NCBI GenBank assembly: GCA_948470475.1
Contig: OX419337.1
Location: 24,428,791 to 24,492,790, forward strand
Reading direction: 5' to 3'
DNA: 64,000 nucleotides
DNA from: Galaxea fascicularis
Lineage: Eukaryota > Cnidaria > Anthozoa > Scleractinia > Euphylliidae
Shown here: positions 24,601-35,597 of the stretch, one piece after another
How the letters are laid out: the number at the start of each line of letters is the position of its first letter
How positions within the stretch are numbered: position 1 is the stretch's first letter
Position numbers and translations under genes: made by a program
Notes under the pieces: generated by a model
The model's database searches: none
Seen by the model: only the letters and a program-made list of their open reading frames with translations
Told to the model about the DNA's origin: nothing

Positions 24601-25556
24601 GACGACGTTGTTACCCTTCCTTCTCCTGTTGCTCCTGACAAAACCAACAGGTGACAAAATTATGACTGACAAGCAGATCGACATCTCGTAGATTGATTAC
24701 AGATCTCAAATCACTTTGAAATGAACTGAAGTGAACTGACCTTCGCCATTGACAAACGAGTAAAACTTTGGAGCCAGCCGGAAATTCTCTACGAATTGTA
24801 CTGCCCTTGGGTGGCCAAGAACGTCCATATTTCCGTTGCCATTGTCACAAATGAAGAGACACTTAACACCTAACTCCTTCAGGTTTTGACACTGAAAAAT
24901 ACAAAGACAAAAAACAGAAACAGTTTTAGCAGGTTTATTAGTGAATTTATGCAACATTAAAATTGCTTTACCTCCCGTTTAACTTTCTTGAGTGTCCTAT
25001 TTATTTGCTCCTTATCAGAAACAACTTCATCTGAGAGTGCTCTGCTATTGAAATCCTCCTTTTCGTCCCCTGGAAGCTCACGCCACCTCTCAGCAAGAAA
25101 AGAATTCCTCTCTTCAAAAGTCATGTCTTTTATTTGTTCTGGAAAAAATAGTTTAAAGAAAAATTACAATTTTGTCCAAAAATTGCAAACCTCTACTCAA
25201 TAACGAATTCTCGCTACTATACACGCCATTTTTAACGGGGCACGAAAGAGTTGCTATTTATGTTTTAGTTTCCAGCTTAAGACCGTAAGAAAAACGAATC
25301 AAACTCACCGTCTATTCTAGCGATCTCTTTGCAGAAAAGGTTAAAACCGTTCAAGTGTGACTTGTTTTGTCTGAAACAAAAAATATATAAATATGTATGT
25401 AATGTACTGATAACTGCATCATATCAACAACAGCGGGAATGGTCAAGGGTGGCAAGAGGTTTAAGTTTCAATATTAATTTAGAGACGAACAAGGAGCAAG
25501 CTGCACCCTTTTGCAAGGAAGGCAATTTTAGGTGCTCACCTGACACGTTTAGACAT
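21655..25556 (-). CDS. HMG-box, Thr/Pro-repeat and PHD-like finger protein, eleven exons
   Basis: I built this gene from splice signals; phases agree at all but one junction. Exons: 25540-25556 (ATG), 25309-25370, 24972-25138, 24741-24891, 24542-24634, about 23095-24013, 22827 to about 23101, 22659-22713, 22326-22451, 22075-22185, 21655-21777 (stop). Residues 9-60 form an HMG box (HLNGFNLFCKEIARI, then FLAERWRELPGDEKEDFNSR). Exon 6 runs into about 30 TTLPS-type pentapeptides. Exon 7 has a PHD-like pattern (YCEDC, WFHFEC, VCGC). The end is KRKAADTGQDSEETDSE, an acidic tail. HMG plus PHD suggests a nuclear, chromatin-linked role (inference). The exon 6 to 7 junction is unresolved: the repeat frame stops at 23037 while the finger frame opens at 23101. 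I do not recognise the orthologue. Confidence 0.72.
22827..23101 (-). CDS. Exon 7 of the HMG/PHD gene, PHD-like zinc finger
   Basis: This frame reads PDVPLERGKRHTGWRKI, then ENCEAALC, a basic linker (ERKKRRDERGEK), NWVYCEDCFKWFHFEC and PDGRYVCGCK, and ends at a CTC|GTGAGT donor in phase 2, which matches exon 8. Cys and His spacing (Cx4C, Cx2C, Hx2C, CxC) is close to, but not the textbook form of, C4HC3 PHD fingers, which read histone tails. No unambiguous acceptor was found: candidate AGs lie at CAACATAG, TTCCACTAG and CACACAG. Confidence 0.65.
23037..24013 (-). CDS. Exon 6 of the HMG/PHD gene with TTLPS pentapeptide repeats
   Basis: The exon begins after a TTTTCCAG acceptor at 24014; the phase matches exon 5 and forms a Ser codon. 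It codes GKSGLRVPYKDIKSNKI and ENMGLLPFKHPSGYGVENL, then a long Thr/Ser/Pro tract of TTLPS-like units. The underlying DNA is a 15-bp minisatellite (plus strand GTGGTGCTTGGCAGT, about 23150-23560), so unit gain or loss keeps the frame. The frame ends in a basic stretch (RRSTRKRKTTHR) and TAA at 23037. Either this is an alternative C-terminus or a small indel separates it from the finger exon. Confidence 0.6.
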
Positions 25557-25739
25557 GGTACTGAATAGAGAAATCGCAAGATTCAGAGACTTGGTTAGAT
25601 ATGATATGGAGAGCAAGACAATAGCACTTTGATTGCAAAATCATTGTTCGGTTTAAATATTAGCGATGTTGCGCAAAAAAGTAAAATTTGAAAGGAGTTT
25701 CAATCATCACTCAAAAATGTCACGCACTCAATACAGCAA

Positions 25740-28700
25740 ATCTGAACTCTGCCGGGAGTCCAAAATTATTACTGCACTTCGCGCTTTGTCTAAACTGCGT
25801 GGCACTAAAAAGATGAAATGGTGAGCTGCTTGATTTCAGATCATGTTCAGTTAGGGCTACTCGTCATTAAATCGCCCGGCCGTAGGATCCTACAGACTCT
25901 GCATGACGCGGCCAGGAGCTTAATTACATTCGTTTCAAGGCTTGTTGTCTCCAATTTACGGTATAACAATCCTCAGTTACGTTTTTTTTTATAGCAGAAG
26001 CTTAAATTAAATAACAGTGGTTTTGATTTAAGAAGGCTGAAATTTTTGAAATCACCATAAGACTTCCCTCACCCGGCCATACCCATACTATAGTACACAG
26101 CCATGAGTCCAATTTCATTCCCTTCACAGCTTTCAATCTCTGATCGGCGGCGTTCACAGTTTTTTTTATCGGATACTTCCACTGAAGTAACTTAGATGAA
26201 AGGAGAAATTCCCTTATATGAGGAGAGTTCGGATGTTACTTTTCTACCCAGTATTAAATCGCCCGGCCGTAGGATCCTACAGACTCTACATGACGGGGCC
26301 AGGCGCGCAATATCATTCGTTCCCAGCTTTGTTGTTCCAAATTAAGGTATAAAAACCCTTACTGACGTTTTCTTTCTTATAGCATAAGCTTAAATTAAAT
26401 GACAATGGTATTGATTTGAGACGGCTGTAGCTGAGAATGGGACTTCACCAGTTAGAGTTACCTGGCATAAACTCACCCGATCGTTACCATACTATACAAC
26501 ACAGCGAGGTCCACTTTCATTCCTTTCACAGCCCTCTATCTCCGATTAGCGGCGTTAGCGAATATTTTCAATGTAAGAAGAGTATATCAAACGAGAAATG
26601 GCCATATTTAAGGCGACATAACAAATTTAATTTTTAGTGAGGACCACCCAGCATTAAATCGCCCGGCCGTAGGATCCTACCGGCTCTACATGCGCGGCCA
26701 GGAGCTCAATTTCATTCGTTTCAAGGCTTGTTGTCCCCAATTTAATGACGTTTGGTTTTTTATAACAAAAACTTAAATAAATGACAATGGTCTTGATTTG
26801 GGACGCTGTAAATTTTGAAATCACCATAAGAGTTATCTCACCCGGCCATACCCATACTATAGCACACAGCCATGAGTTCATTTTCATTACTTTCATGACT
26901 TTTTATCTCTGATCGGCGGCGCTCACCATTTGTTTAAGGATATTTCCGTCGAAGTAACTTAGATGAAAGGAGAAATTCCCTTATTTGAGACAACTTTAGA
27001 AGTCTACTTTTCAGCAAGGGCTAACCGTCATGAAATCGCCCGGCTGTAGGATTTTTTAGTATATGACACTGAAGGAGCCTAAAATCGTTCCATTTAATGA
27101 AGTTTATCGGCAAAGAGCGACATAAAACATTGTTACTCTATTTGGCGCTTTTTTCTAAACTGCGTGGACTAAACAAATCAAGTGGTAAGCGGCTATATTT
27201 CCGATCATGTTCAGTTAGGGCTACCCATCATTAAATCGCCCGGCCGTAGGATCCTACAGACTCCATATGACGCGGCCAGGAGCTCAATTACATTCGTTTC
27301 AAGGCTTGTTGTTCCCAATTTACGGTATAATGATCCTTATTTATTTTTATTTTTTATGAAAGCATAAGCTTAAATTAAATGACAATGGTATTGATTTGAG
27401 ACGGCTGTAGCTGAGAATGGGACTTCACCAGTTAGAGTTACCCGGCATAAACTCACCCGATCGTTACCATACTATACTACACAGCGAGTCCTTTCCCAGC
27501 GGCGTTGACGAATATTTTTAATGTAAGAAGAGTAGATTAAACGAGAAATGGCCTTATTTGAGACGACTAAAGAATTTTACTTTTCAGTGAGGGGTAACCA
27601 TTAGTCATGAAATAACACATTGTTACCGTAACGGCTACCCAGCATTAAATCGCCCGGCCGTAGGATCCTACAGGCTCTACATGATGCAGCCAGGAGCGCA
27701 ATTTCATTCGTTTCAAGGCTTGTTGTCCCCAATTTACGGGATAATAATCCTTAATGACGGTTTGTTTTTTATAACAAAAACTTAAATAAATGACAATGGT
27801 CTTGATTTGGGACGGCTGTAAATTTTGAAATCACCATAAGAGTTCTCTCACCCGGCCATACCCATACTATAGTACACAGCCGTGAGTCCAATTTCATTAC
27901 TTTCGTAACTGTTTATCTCCGATCGGCGGCGCTGACCATTTTTTAAAGGATATTTCCATCGAATTAACTTAGATGAAAGGAGAAATTCCCTTATTTGAGA
28001 CAACTTTAGAAGTACACTTTTCAGCAAGGGCTAACCGTCATGAAATCGCCCGGCTGTAGGATTCTATAATACATGACCCTGGAGGAGTCCAAAATCATTC
28101 CGTTTACTGAATTTTATCGGCAAACAGCGCCATAAAACATTGTTACTGTATTTGGCGCTTTTGTCTAAACTGCGTGGCACTAAAAAGATTAAATGGTAAG
28201 CGGCTTTATTTTCGATCATGTTCAGTTAGGGCTACCCAACGTTAAATCGCCCGGCAGAAGGATCATACCTGAAGCGCGCCATGGGCGCAATTTCTTTCGT
28301 TTCAAGGCTTGTTTTCCCCAATTCACGTTATAATAATCCTTATTGACGATTTTTTTTATACGGCAGAAGCTTAAATTAAATAAAAATGGCCTTGATTTCG
28401 GACGGCTGTAAATTATGAAATCACCTAAAGAGTTCCCTCACCCGGCCATGCCCATACTATAGTACACAGCCAGGAGTCCAATTTCATTTCCTTCACAGCT
28501 TTCAATCTCCGATCGGCGGCGCTCACACGATATTTCCGTTGAAGTAACTTAGATGAAAGGAGAAATTACCTTATTTGAGGCGAGTTCAGAAGTTTACTTT
28601 TCACCGAGGCTACCCATTTTTTAATCGCTCGGCTGTGTGACCCTGTGGACTCTGGGAGTCTAATTTGAGTCGTTTTATAGCGTGATGTCACTAATTGACG

Positions 28701-28950
28701 GTATAAACAGTCCCTTTTTGAAGTTTTGTCTTCTTTTATAGCAGAAGTTTAAATAAAATGGCAAATGGTCTTGATATGAGGGGGTTGTAAAACGTGACTT
28801 TACCCTTAAAGTCAGCCGGCATAAAATCGCCCAGTTGTAGTATCCTACCGTTCTAGGCACGTACTATAGTACGTACTTTATCGGGTGACGCCCGCGTAAT
28901 TTGGTACCTTTTCAGCGGGCATTACCCACAGGAGTCATGTGAACCGGGTG
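25740..28950. repeat. Complex long-period satellite, about 400-bp blocks with a roughly 1-kb higher-order period
   Basis: The marker TTAAATCGCCCGGCCGTAGG recurs at about 25867, 26254, 26654, 27232 and 27644, with variants (TGAAATCGCCCGGCTGTAGG) near 27030 and 28042 and degraded copies near 28244 and 28620. Spacings are about 390-410 bp plus shorter steps of about 200 bp. A second marker, CCCGGCCATACCCATACTAT, recurs between them, and GATCATGTTCAGTTAGGGCTA recurs at about 25840, 27205 and 28217. No gene is supported. Near the right edge (28859-28874) is a perfect 16-bp palindrome ACGTACTATAGTACGT. Confidence 0.85.
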
Positions 28951-30150
28951 ATTTTGCAGCGCTGTGCAGTCAGTTCTTTATTCTTTCGGCCAGCGGTAAT
29001 TAAAGCAAGTGCTTAGCTGCCGCACCCGTCTTTTGTACTTGTCCGCCATTTTGTTTGCTTTCGTACCCACGTGTAAAATATAAGAACTGCAATCAGTTCA
29101 AGTTATTAATTGTGATCGTGATTCATTGGATCCTTTACTTCGTATTATACAACCTAAACGGTAAGAACTGTTTCAAGGACATGCTGATGAACATTTCTTT
29201 GGAGAATATCCCTCGATGATTTGGATTTAGGTATATCGCATGTTAAACCTTTCATTTCGTTTCGCTAGAATGTCATCTCAGAACACAGAACTCAGGACTT
29301 GGAACTCAGAACACAGGACTCTGGAATTGTTCGTACGTGGTTATCGACATGTTTTGCGTTCATTCCTGTGGGATTTTGAATAACCTTCGTTTGGAACTTT
29401 GAACGTTAACGGGAGGCAGCCACAAACTAAATCTACGTGAGTGCTACGACGACTTGAACGAGAACAAGGGACCATTTGGTACCAGTCCCCTACCAAAGTA
29501 AACGCCTTGCTGAAATTGAATGCTATGGTTACATTGGAAATGCCAATGACAATCTTTTAGCTTCTCTAAATAACATAAAATGAATGTCAACGCTACATTC
29601 AAATATGTCAGTTCGCTACAGCGAAAAACCCGCTGTGCCTCCATCAGACGGACTGAAACGACACATTAAGCTCACTGATTGCAGTGAACGTTAAAGTGAC
29701 AATTGCAAGACGTTTCTTTCACATGCTTCCACTGTAGCAAACTACAGTCTCCAACACTGCTAAAAAGCAGACTTAATTCGAAAGTAACCCACCAACACAT
29801 GGATTTGTGAGTAACAAATATTTATGTATTTATATTGCATTTTATTGTCCCTTTTTGCTATATATTCTTGTTTTAATATGACAATAGCAAAAAGGGGAGT
29901 ATATCCAAGCCTGCAAAAATTGTTGTCCATGAACAAGTCATTTGCCAGACCTTGGTCAAGTTTGGACAGGACAAGAGAACAGACTTGTAAGAAATTCCCG
30001 GTCAGAGTGTCTAACCAAGCTAAGCTTTTACCAGTCAAAACCTAAAAGTTACCGGACATTTGTCTGTGACCAACTGTTATTTGCAGGCTTGATATTGGTT
30101 ATCAAGTGTTACATTTGTTATTAACAACACAATTTATGCATATCGATGAA
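28951..30150. other. Intergenic, nothing recognised except a short duplication
   Basis: Near 29277-29325 the words CAGAACACAGAACTCAGGACT and GGAACTCAGAACACAGGACT form a local direct repeat. Open frames at 29444-29644 and 29760-30045 have no domain or splice support. Confidence 0.4.
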
Positions 30151-30169
30151 TTTTCCAAATTTGTCATAA

Positions 30170-32162
30170 CTTTTGTTTTTTTCGCAATTTTCGTAATTTT
30201 CGTAGATTTCGTTGCTGCCCCCTCAACCTCCTCTTTTGCTGCTGGACACTGACTCGACGAATTTTCCAAATTTTCGTAATTTTTGTTATTTTCGCAATTA
30301 TCGTAATTTTCGTAGATTTCGTTGCTGCCCTCTCCACCTCCTCTTTTGCTGCTTGACAGTGACTCGACGAATTTTCTAATTTTTCGTAATTTTTGTTATT
30401 TTCGCAATTTTCGTAGATTTCGTTGCTGCCCTCTCCACCTCCTCTTTTGCTGCTTGACAGTGACTCGACGAATTTTCTAATTTTTCGTAATTTTTGTTAT
30501 TTTTACAATTTTCGTAATTTTCGTAGATTTCGTCGCTTCCCTCCCCACCACCTCTTTTGCTACGTGACACTGACTCGACGAATTTTCTAATTTTTCGTAA
30601 TTATTGTTATTTTCGCAATTTTCGTAATTTTCGTAGATTTCGTTGCTGCCCCCTCAACCTCCTCTTTTGCTGCTGGACACTGACTCGACGAATTTTCCAA
30701 ATTTTCGTAATTTTTGTTATTTTTGCAATTATCGTAATTTTCGTAGATTTCGTTGCTGCCCTCTCCACCTCCTCTTTTGCTGCTGGACACTGACTCGACG
30801 AATTTTCTAATTTTTCGTAATTTTTGTTATTTTCGCAATTTTCGTAATTTTTGTAGATTTCGTTGCTGCCCTCTCCACCTCCTCTTTTGCTGCTTGACAG
30901 TGACTCGACGAATTTTCTAATTTTTCGTAATTTTTGTTATTTTTACAATTTTCGTAATTTTCGTAGATTTCGTCGCTTCCCTCCCCACCACCTCTTTTGC
31001 TACGTGACACTGACTCGACGAATTTTCTAATTTTTCGTAATTTTTGTTATTTTCGCAATTTTCGTAATTTTCGTAGATTTCGTTGCTGCCCTCTCCACCT
31101 CCTCTTTTGCTGCTTGACAGTGACTCGACGAATTTTCTAATTTTTCGTAATTTTTGTTATTTTCGCAATTTTCGTAATTTTTGTAGATTTCGTTGCTGCC
31201 CTCTCCACCTCCTCTTTTGCTGCTTGACAGTGACTCGACGAATTTTCTAATTTTTCGTAATTTTTGTTATTTTCGCAATTTTCGTAATTTTCGTAGATTT
31301 CGTTGCTGCCCTCTCCACCTCCTCTTTTGCTGCTTGACAGTGACTCGACGAATTTTCTAATTTTCCGTAATTTTTGTTATTTTCGCAATTGTCGTAATTT
31401 TCGTAGATTTCTTCGCTGCCTTCTCAACCCCCTCTTTCGCTGCTTGACAGTGACTCAACGAATTTTCTAATTTTTCGTAATTTTTGTTATTTTCGCAATT
31501 TTCGTAATTTTCGTAGATTTCGTTGCTGCCCTCTCCACCTCCTCTTTTGCTGCTCGACAGTGACTCGACGAATTTTCTAATTTTTCGTAATTTTTGTTAT
31601 TTTCGCAATTGTCGTAATTTTCGTAGATTTCTTCGCTCCCTTCTCAACCCCCTCTTTCGCTGCTTGACAGTGACTCGACGAATTTTCTAATTTTTCGTAA
31701 TTTTTGTTATTTTCGCAATTTTCGTAGATTTCGTTGCTGCCCTCTTCACCTCCTCTTTTGCTGCTCGACAGTGACTCGACGAATTTTCTAATTTTTCGTA
31801 ATTTTTGTTATTTTCGCAATTGTCGTAATTTTCGTAGATTTCTTCGCTCCCTTCTCAACCCCCTCTTTCGCTGCTTGACAGTGACTCGACGAATTTTCTA
31901 ATTTTTCGTAATTTTTGTTATTTTCGCAATTTTCGTAGATTTCGTTGCTGCCCTCTCCACCTCCTCTTTTGCTGCTTGACAGTGACTCGACGAATTTTCT
32001 AATTTTTCGTAATTTTTGTTATTTTCGCAATTTTCGTAATTTTCGTAGATTTAGTCGCTGCCATCTCAACCTCCTCTTTCACTGTTTAATACTGACTCAC
32101 ACGAAGTTTCCAATTTTTCGTAATTTTTGTAATTTTCGTAGCTGCGTGCAAACCTGGACATA
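30170..32162. repeat. 110-bp tandem satellite, about 18 units, with 440- and 220-bp higher-order periods
   Basis: GACTCGACGAATTTTC recurs at 30251, 30361, 30462, 30572, 30682, 30792 and onward, mostly 110 bp apart; shorter steps lack a 9-bp CGTAATTTT word. A distinctive variant (CCTCCCCACCACCTCTTTTG with CTACGTGACAC) occurs near 30540 and 30980, 440 bp apart. Another variant (TTCTCAACCCCCTCTTTCGC) recurs near 31411, 31641 and 31851. The array ends at GCGTGCAAACCTGGACATA (32144-32162). Lys/Glu/Asn-rich frames inside are artefacts, because 110 is not a multiple of 3. Confidence 0.93.
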
Positions 32163-32693
32163 TCTCCTAAATGCGAGCGTTCGAATCTCCTTTTCAAGGC
32201 TACAAGTCAAGGCAAATTTTGTCTTTCGCTAATTTAATTTGTTCCTCAGTTGCCGCACCCAAAGCGCTAAAAGAAACGCGTCTGCATTTTGCCATACTCA
32301 GTTACAGTGAAAAGTTATAGAACATTTTCGAAATAGTATAAAAAATATGAAGTGTTCGTACAAAAATCGCTCTCAGAGAAATAATATTTCGAAATAAAAA
32401 AAAGCACAGACATGTTTTTGTTGTTTATATGTTAATCTAGCCACTGTCAAAATTTGGGGGCAGTCGAACAAATTCCCTTTGAGTTTTAGCTCTTTAAAGT
32501 CGCTTTACGTGAAAAAATTAAACGAGTAATTCTTACTTCCGGCCAAAACGTAAAACCGCCAATATTTCATCTTTTTCAATAATTTCTTTTTACATTAAAG
32601 ATCCCACTTCGATCATTACTTTAACCGAAAAATCCAAATTTGAAGAAAATTGCCGATCTGAAAGTATACGGTAACCTGACAATGTAATGTCAT
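32163..32693. other. Intergenic, nothing recognised
   Basis: A/T-rich sequence between the 110-bp satellite and the minus-strand gene. It could hold the 3' UTR or a further intron of that gene; no signal decides. Confidence 0.4.
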
Positions 32694-35597
32694 TTAATTG
32701 TATAGTACCTCGCATTCCTCGATTTTTGTGGCAAGCTCTTCCTTCAACTCCTCCATAGCTCGTTTGTGATTATGTCTCACGTTGGCTGACACGTCTTTCT
32801 CATTCTGCAGACTTGCACTCAGTTCCTCTCGAGCTTTCCTTTCATCAAAGTACAAATCCTTATAACACAATTCTGTTTCATTTTCTGCGGCATTGTCATC
32901 AAGTTTCCATAACAAATACTCGTCTTCAAACGCTTCTTTTGTGGCACTGACTTGAACCTCAGCTGCTCGCCTTGAAATGCCACAATCTTCCTCACACGTT
33001 TGACTGTGACAATCCACAACAATTGCCACTTCAGTCTAGGTGCTAGCCTGACTAAAAACACCGCCAAATATTGGTTGGATACTTTCCGTTACCGGATGCC
33101 TTGGTCACTGCTGGAGTTTCCTTAGGAACAGCCTTCTTTCCAACTTTGATCCCATTTCTTTTAGCCAGCTCCTCAAACACGTTACTTTTCCAGTCTTGAT
33201 ACTGCTGTATTTGCACTGCATGGCTTTCCTCAACTGAGGGACCATTTAAAGAATCATCACTGTAAGCAGTCGACAGGGAAGAATGAGATGATGACGCTAC
33301 CGAGGTGGCCACTTTGATATCATTTAGCCAGGCAAGTTCTTGAAACTTAGCGATTTGCGGATCTGTTTCAAACTGGGTCATTTCAGAATCCATAGTTGTG
33401 TACATATAACAGCCACTTCTGTTGGAATTCTGAGTCAGTATGGACTCGGCACATGGATACTCTGGGCAAGAGTCGTTTGAAAGCTTTCTAGCACTATTCC
33501 CACCCACCTTAATCCCATTCAACCTCGCCATTTCCTGAAATCTAGCAATCTGTGCATCTTGCTCAATAACGTCTTCAACATCCTTGAAATCTTCAGCTTC
33601 AATATTTTCGATGACTTTCCCGTCACAAGGATCAGTAATACCTGAAGTTCCGCTTGAATCTCTACCAACTTTGATTCCTTTTTGACGCGCAATGTTCTCA
33701 AATGCCTTAATTTGAGCATCTTCTACACAAGAGTTTGTACGTGTGGAAACATCTTCAGCTCCTGACATCCTTCTGGTGAATTTATGTTAACGCACATCTC
33801 ACTGCTTGTATCATTCTCTACACTTTCCTTGAAACCACAGCTTTCGAAGCTATAATTAGTAGTCATTTCTACCACTCCAGTTTCCTCGGTAACTGTTTTC
33901 TCGTCACTATTCATTGTTTCATGGACAGGATCTGCATTGATGTCATTACACTCAAGTTTTCCAGTGCCATCCGCCACCACACTTTCTTCACGACACGTGA
34001 TGGCTGCCGGCACTGTTTCTGGTTCACAAACCATATCCTCCCCAGAGAGTCCACACTTGTCTCCTTTGGTCACCATTTCAAACTCCCCAGATAGGCTACC
34101 ACACTGTTCAGTTTGATTGCTCGCTAAATCACTAATATCTTGTACTATGATGCCACTTTTTGCAGCGTTGTCCTTATAAACATCAGTGATGGTCAATTTG
34201 GATTCATTCATTTCTTCCTCCACCTCATTCAAACAGAGCTGCACTGCCTTGAGGTTCACTCACATTCTGCTGCTTATCAACAGGTCCCTCACTACAAGAG
34301 TTCTTGTCCCCATTTGACAGGCCTTGGTGTGGTGCTGTTATACAAACTGGCATCACATCACTTTCTACAATGACAGACCCTGCTTTCTGTGAACCTGCAG
34401 ACAATACAGAACAGAACAGAACAGAAGTGAAGACACTGCAAGGTTGAGTTGTTAGAAGATCAGGGTCCAGTTGTTCAAAAGCCAATTAACCTAATCCAGG
34501 ATTAGCATAAACTTTGGTTGCAGTTTTTCACTTTTGGATGACAGTTGTTTCCGCTGCTTTTTGTTTTTCAGGATTGACTTCCCCTAATCTAAAATTTTGC
34601 AGAACACCAGCTTTGACCAACGTTTGGGGATCATGAGAGAAATAACCTCCTTTATTAATGTTTAATCTTCGATTAGCATTAATCGGCTTTTGAACAACTA
34701 GGCCCAGAAGTGCAGTTCTGACCACCAGCTAAACTCCTAAGCCGTACTTTCAAATACTTGGTTGATACTTGCATTCATAATCCGAGAGGTTGCCATGACA
34801 ACTTAATAAGTACCCCTATGGAGTAGAGTGAAGGATAATGGAGACTGCTTTCAATTAATCAGAATTCAAAAATGTTCCTGACTGCACTATAAGTTTGTAC
34901 ATTACCTTCCTGGCAGACAGTGGTTCCATTTCTCTCAGCAATCTTTTTGAAGTCCTCAAGAGAATTACCCTGTTTAACCATTCCACCTACAAATAAAAAC
35001 AGACAAATATTAATTTGCTGTTTTAAAGTATGTAGATACATACGCATGTATGTGTAATCTACACTAAATGTCCTTTGTCCTGAGTGCTTATTATTTTGCT
35101 TTTGGTACCCATTCTGTGTTGCTCCCACCCTGATAAATTACTCTCTCCTTCCTTCTACCTTTTTAGAACTCCTACTTCTCCTTTCCCTCTCCTGTCTTAT
35201 GTCCCCCTCCCACTCCTATTCTCTTGGGCTCCCACCCTTCTATCCCCTAGCTACCATCCATCTACCATTGCAACTTCCCAGGTACCCACAAAGGATCCAT
35301 ACCTTTACTGGAAACAGTACCAATTCTGATTCCATTCTTCTGTGCTGCTAGCTCAAAAATCATGTTGCTCCATTTTTCACTTGAACTGCCCAGTTGCTCA
35401 AGATCTCTTCTTGTTTTGCTTGTAGCAGTGCTCAGTGTGGTATCATGGGATAAATGGACGGGAACCACAGGAAAGTTGATGTTATACTGGGGTGAAGGAG
35501 GATCAAAGACACCATAACCAACTGGAGCAGTTGGTCTGACAACAAAAGGTACAAGTTTAGGCCTCATTGGGAGTGCAGAGCAGAACTGTGGATTCAT
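32694..35597 (-). CDS. Protein with repeated A-x-x-N-G-I-x-V-G motif, four or more exons, frame breaks
   Basis: Exon 1 (35303-35597, ATG after an AACAG acceptor), exon 2 (34906-34986) and exon 3 (from 34394) join in phase 1. A short motif recurs through the protein: ELAAQKNGIRIG (exon 1), KIAERNGTTV (exon 2), DNAAKSGIIV, NIARQKGIKVG, EMARLNGIKVG, ELAWLNDIKVA and ELAKRNGIKVG (exon 3). Between motifs the sequence is acidic and Ser/Thr-rich. Exon 3 uses three overlapping frames: 34394-34225, 34259-33723 and 33768-33052; the first and third are the same frame. A last segment (32694 to about 33024) is coiled-coil-like (KAREELSASLQ, RAMEELKEELATKIEE). I recognise no family. The breaks may be assembly indels, decay or unusual splicing. 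Confidence 0.6.

Noticed and set aside
30376..31010. Lys/Glu/Asn-rich minus-strand frames
   Set aside because: Period 110 bp shifts frame at each unit; it reads like a satellite, not a protein.
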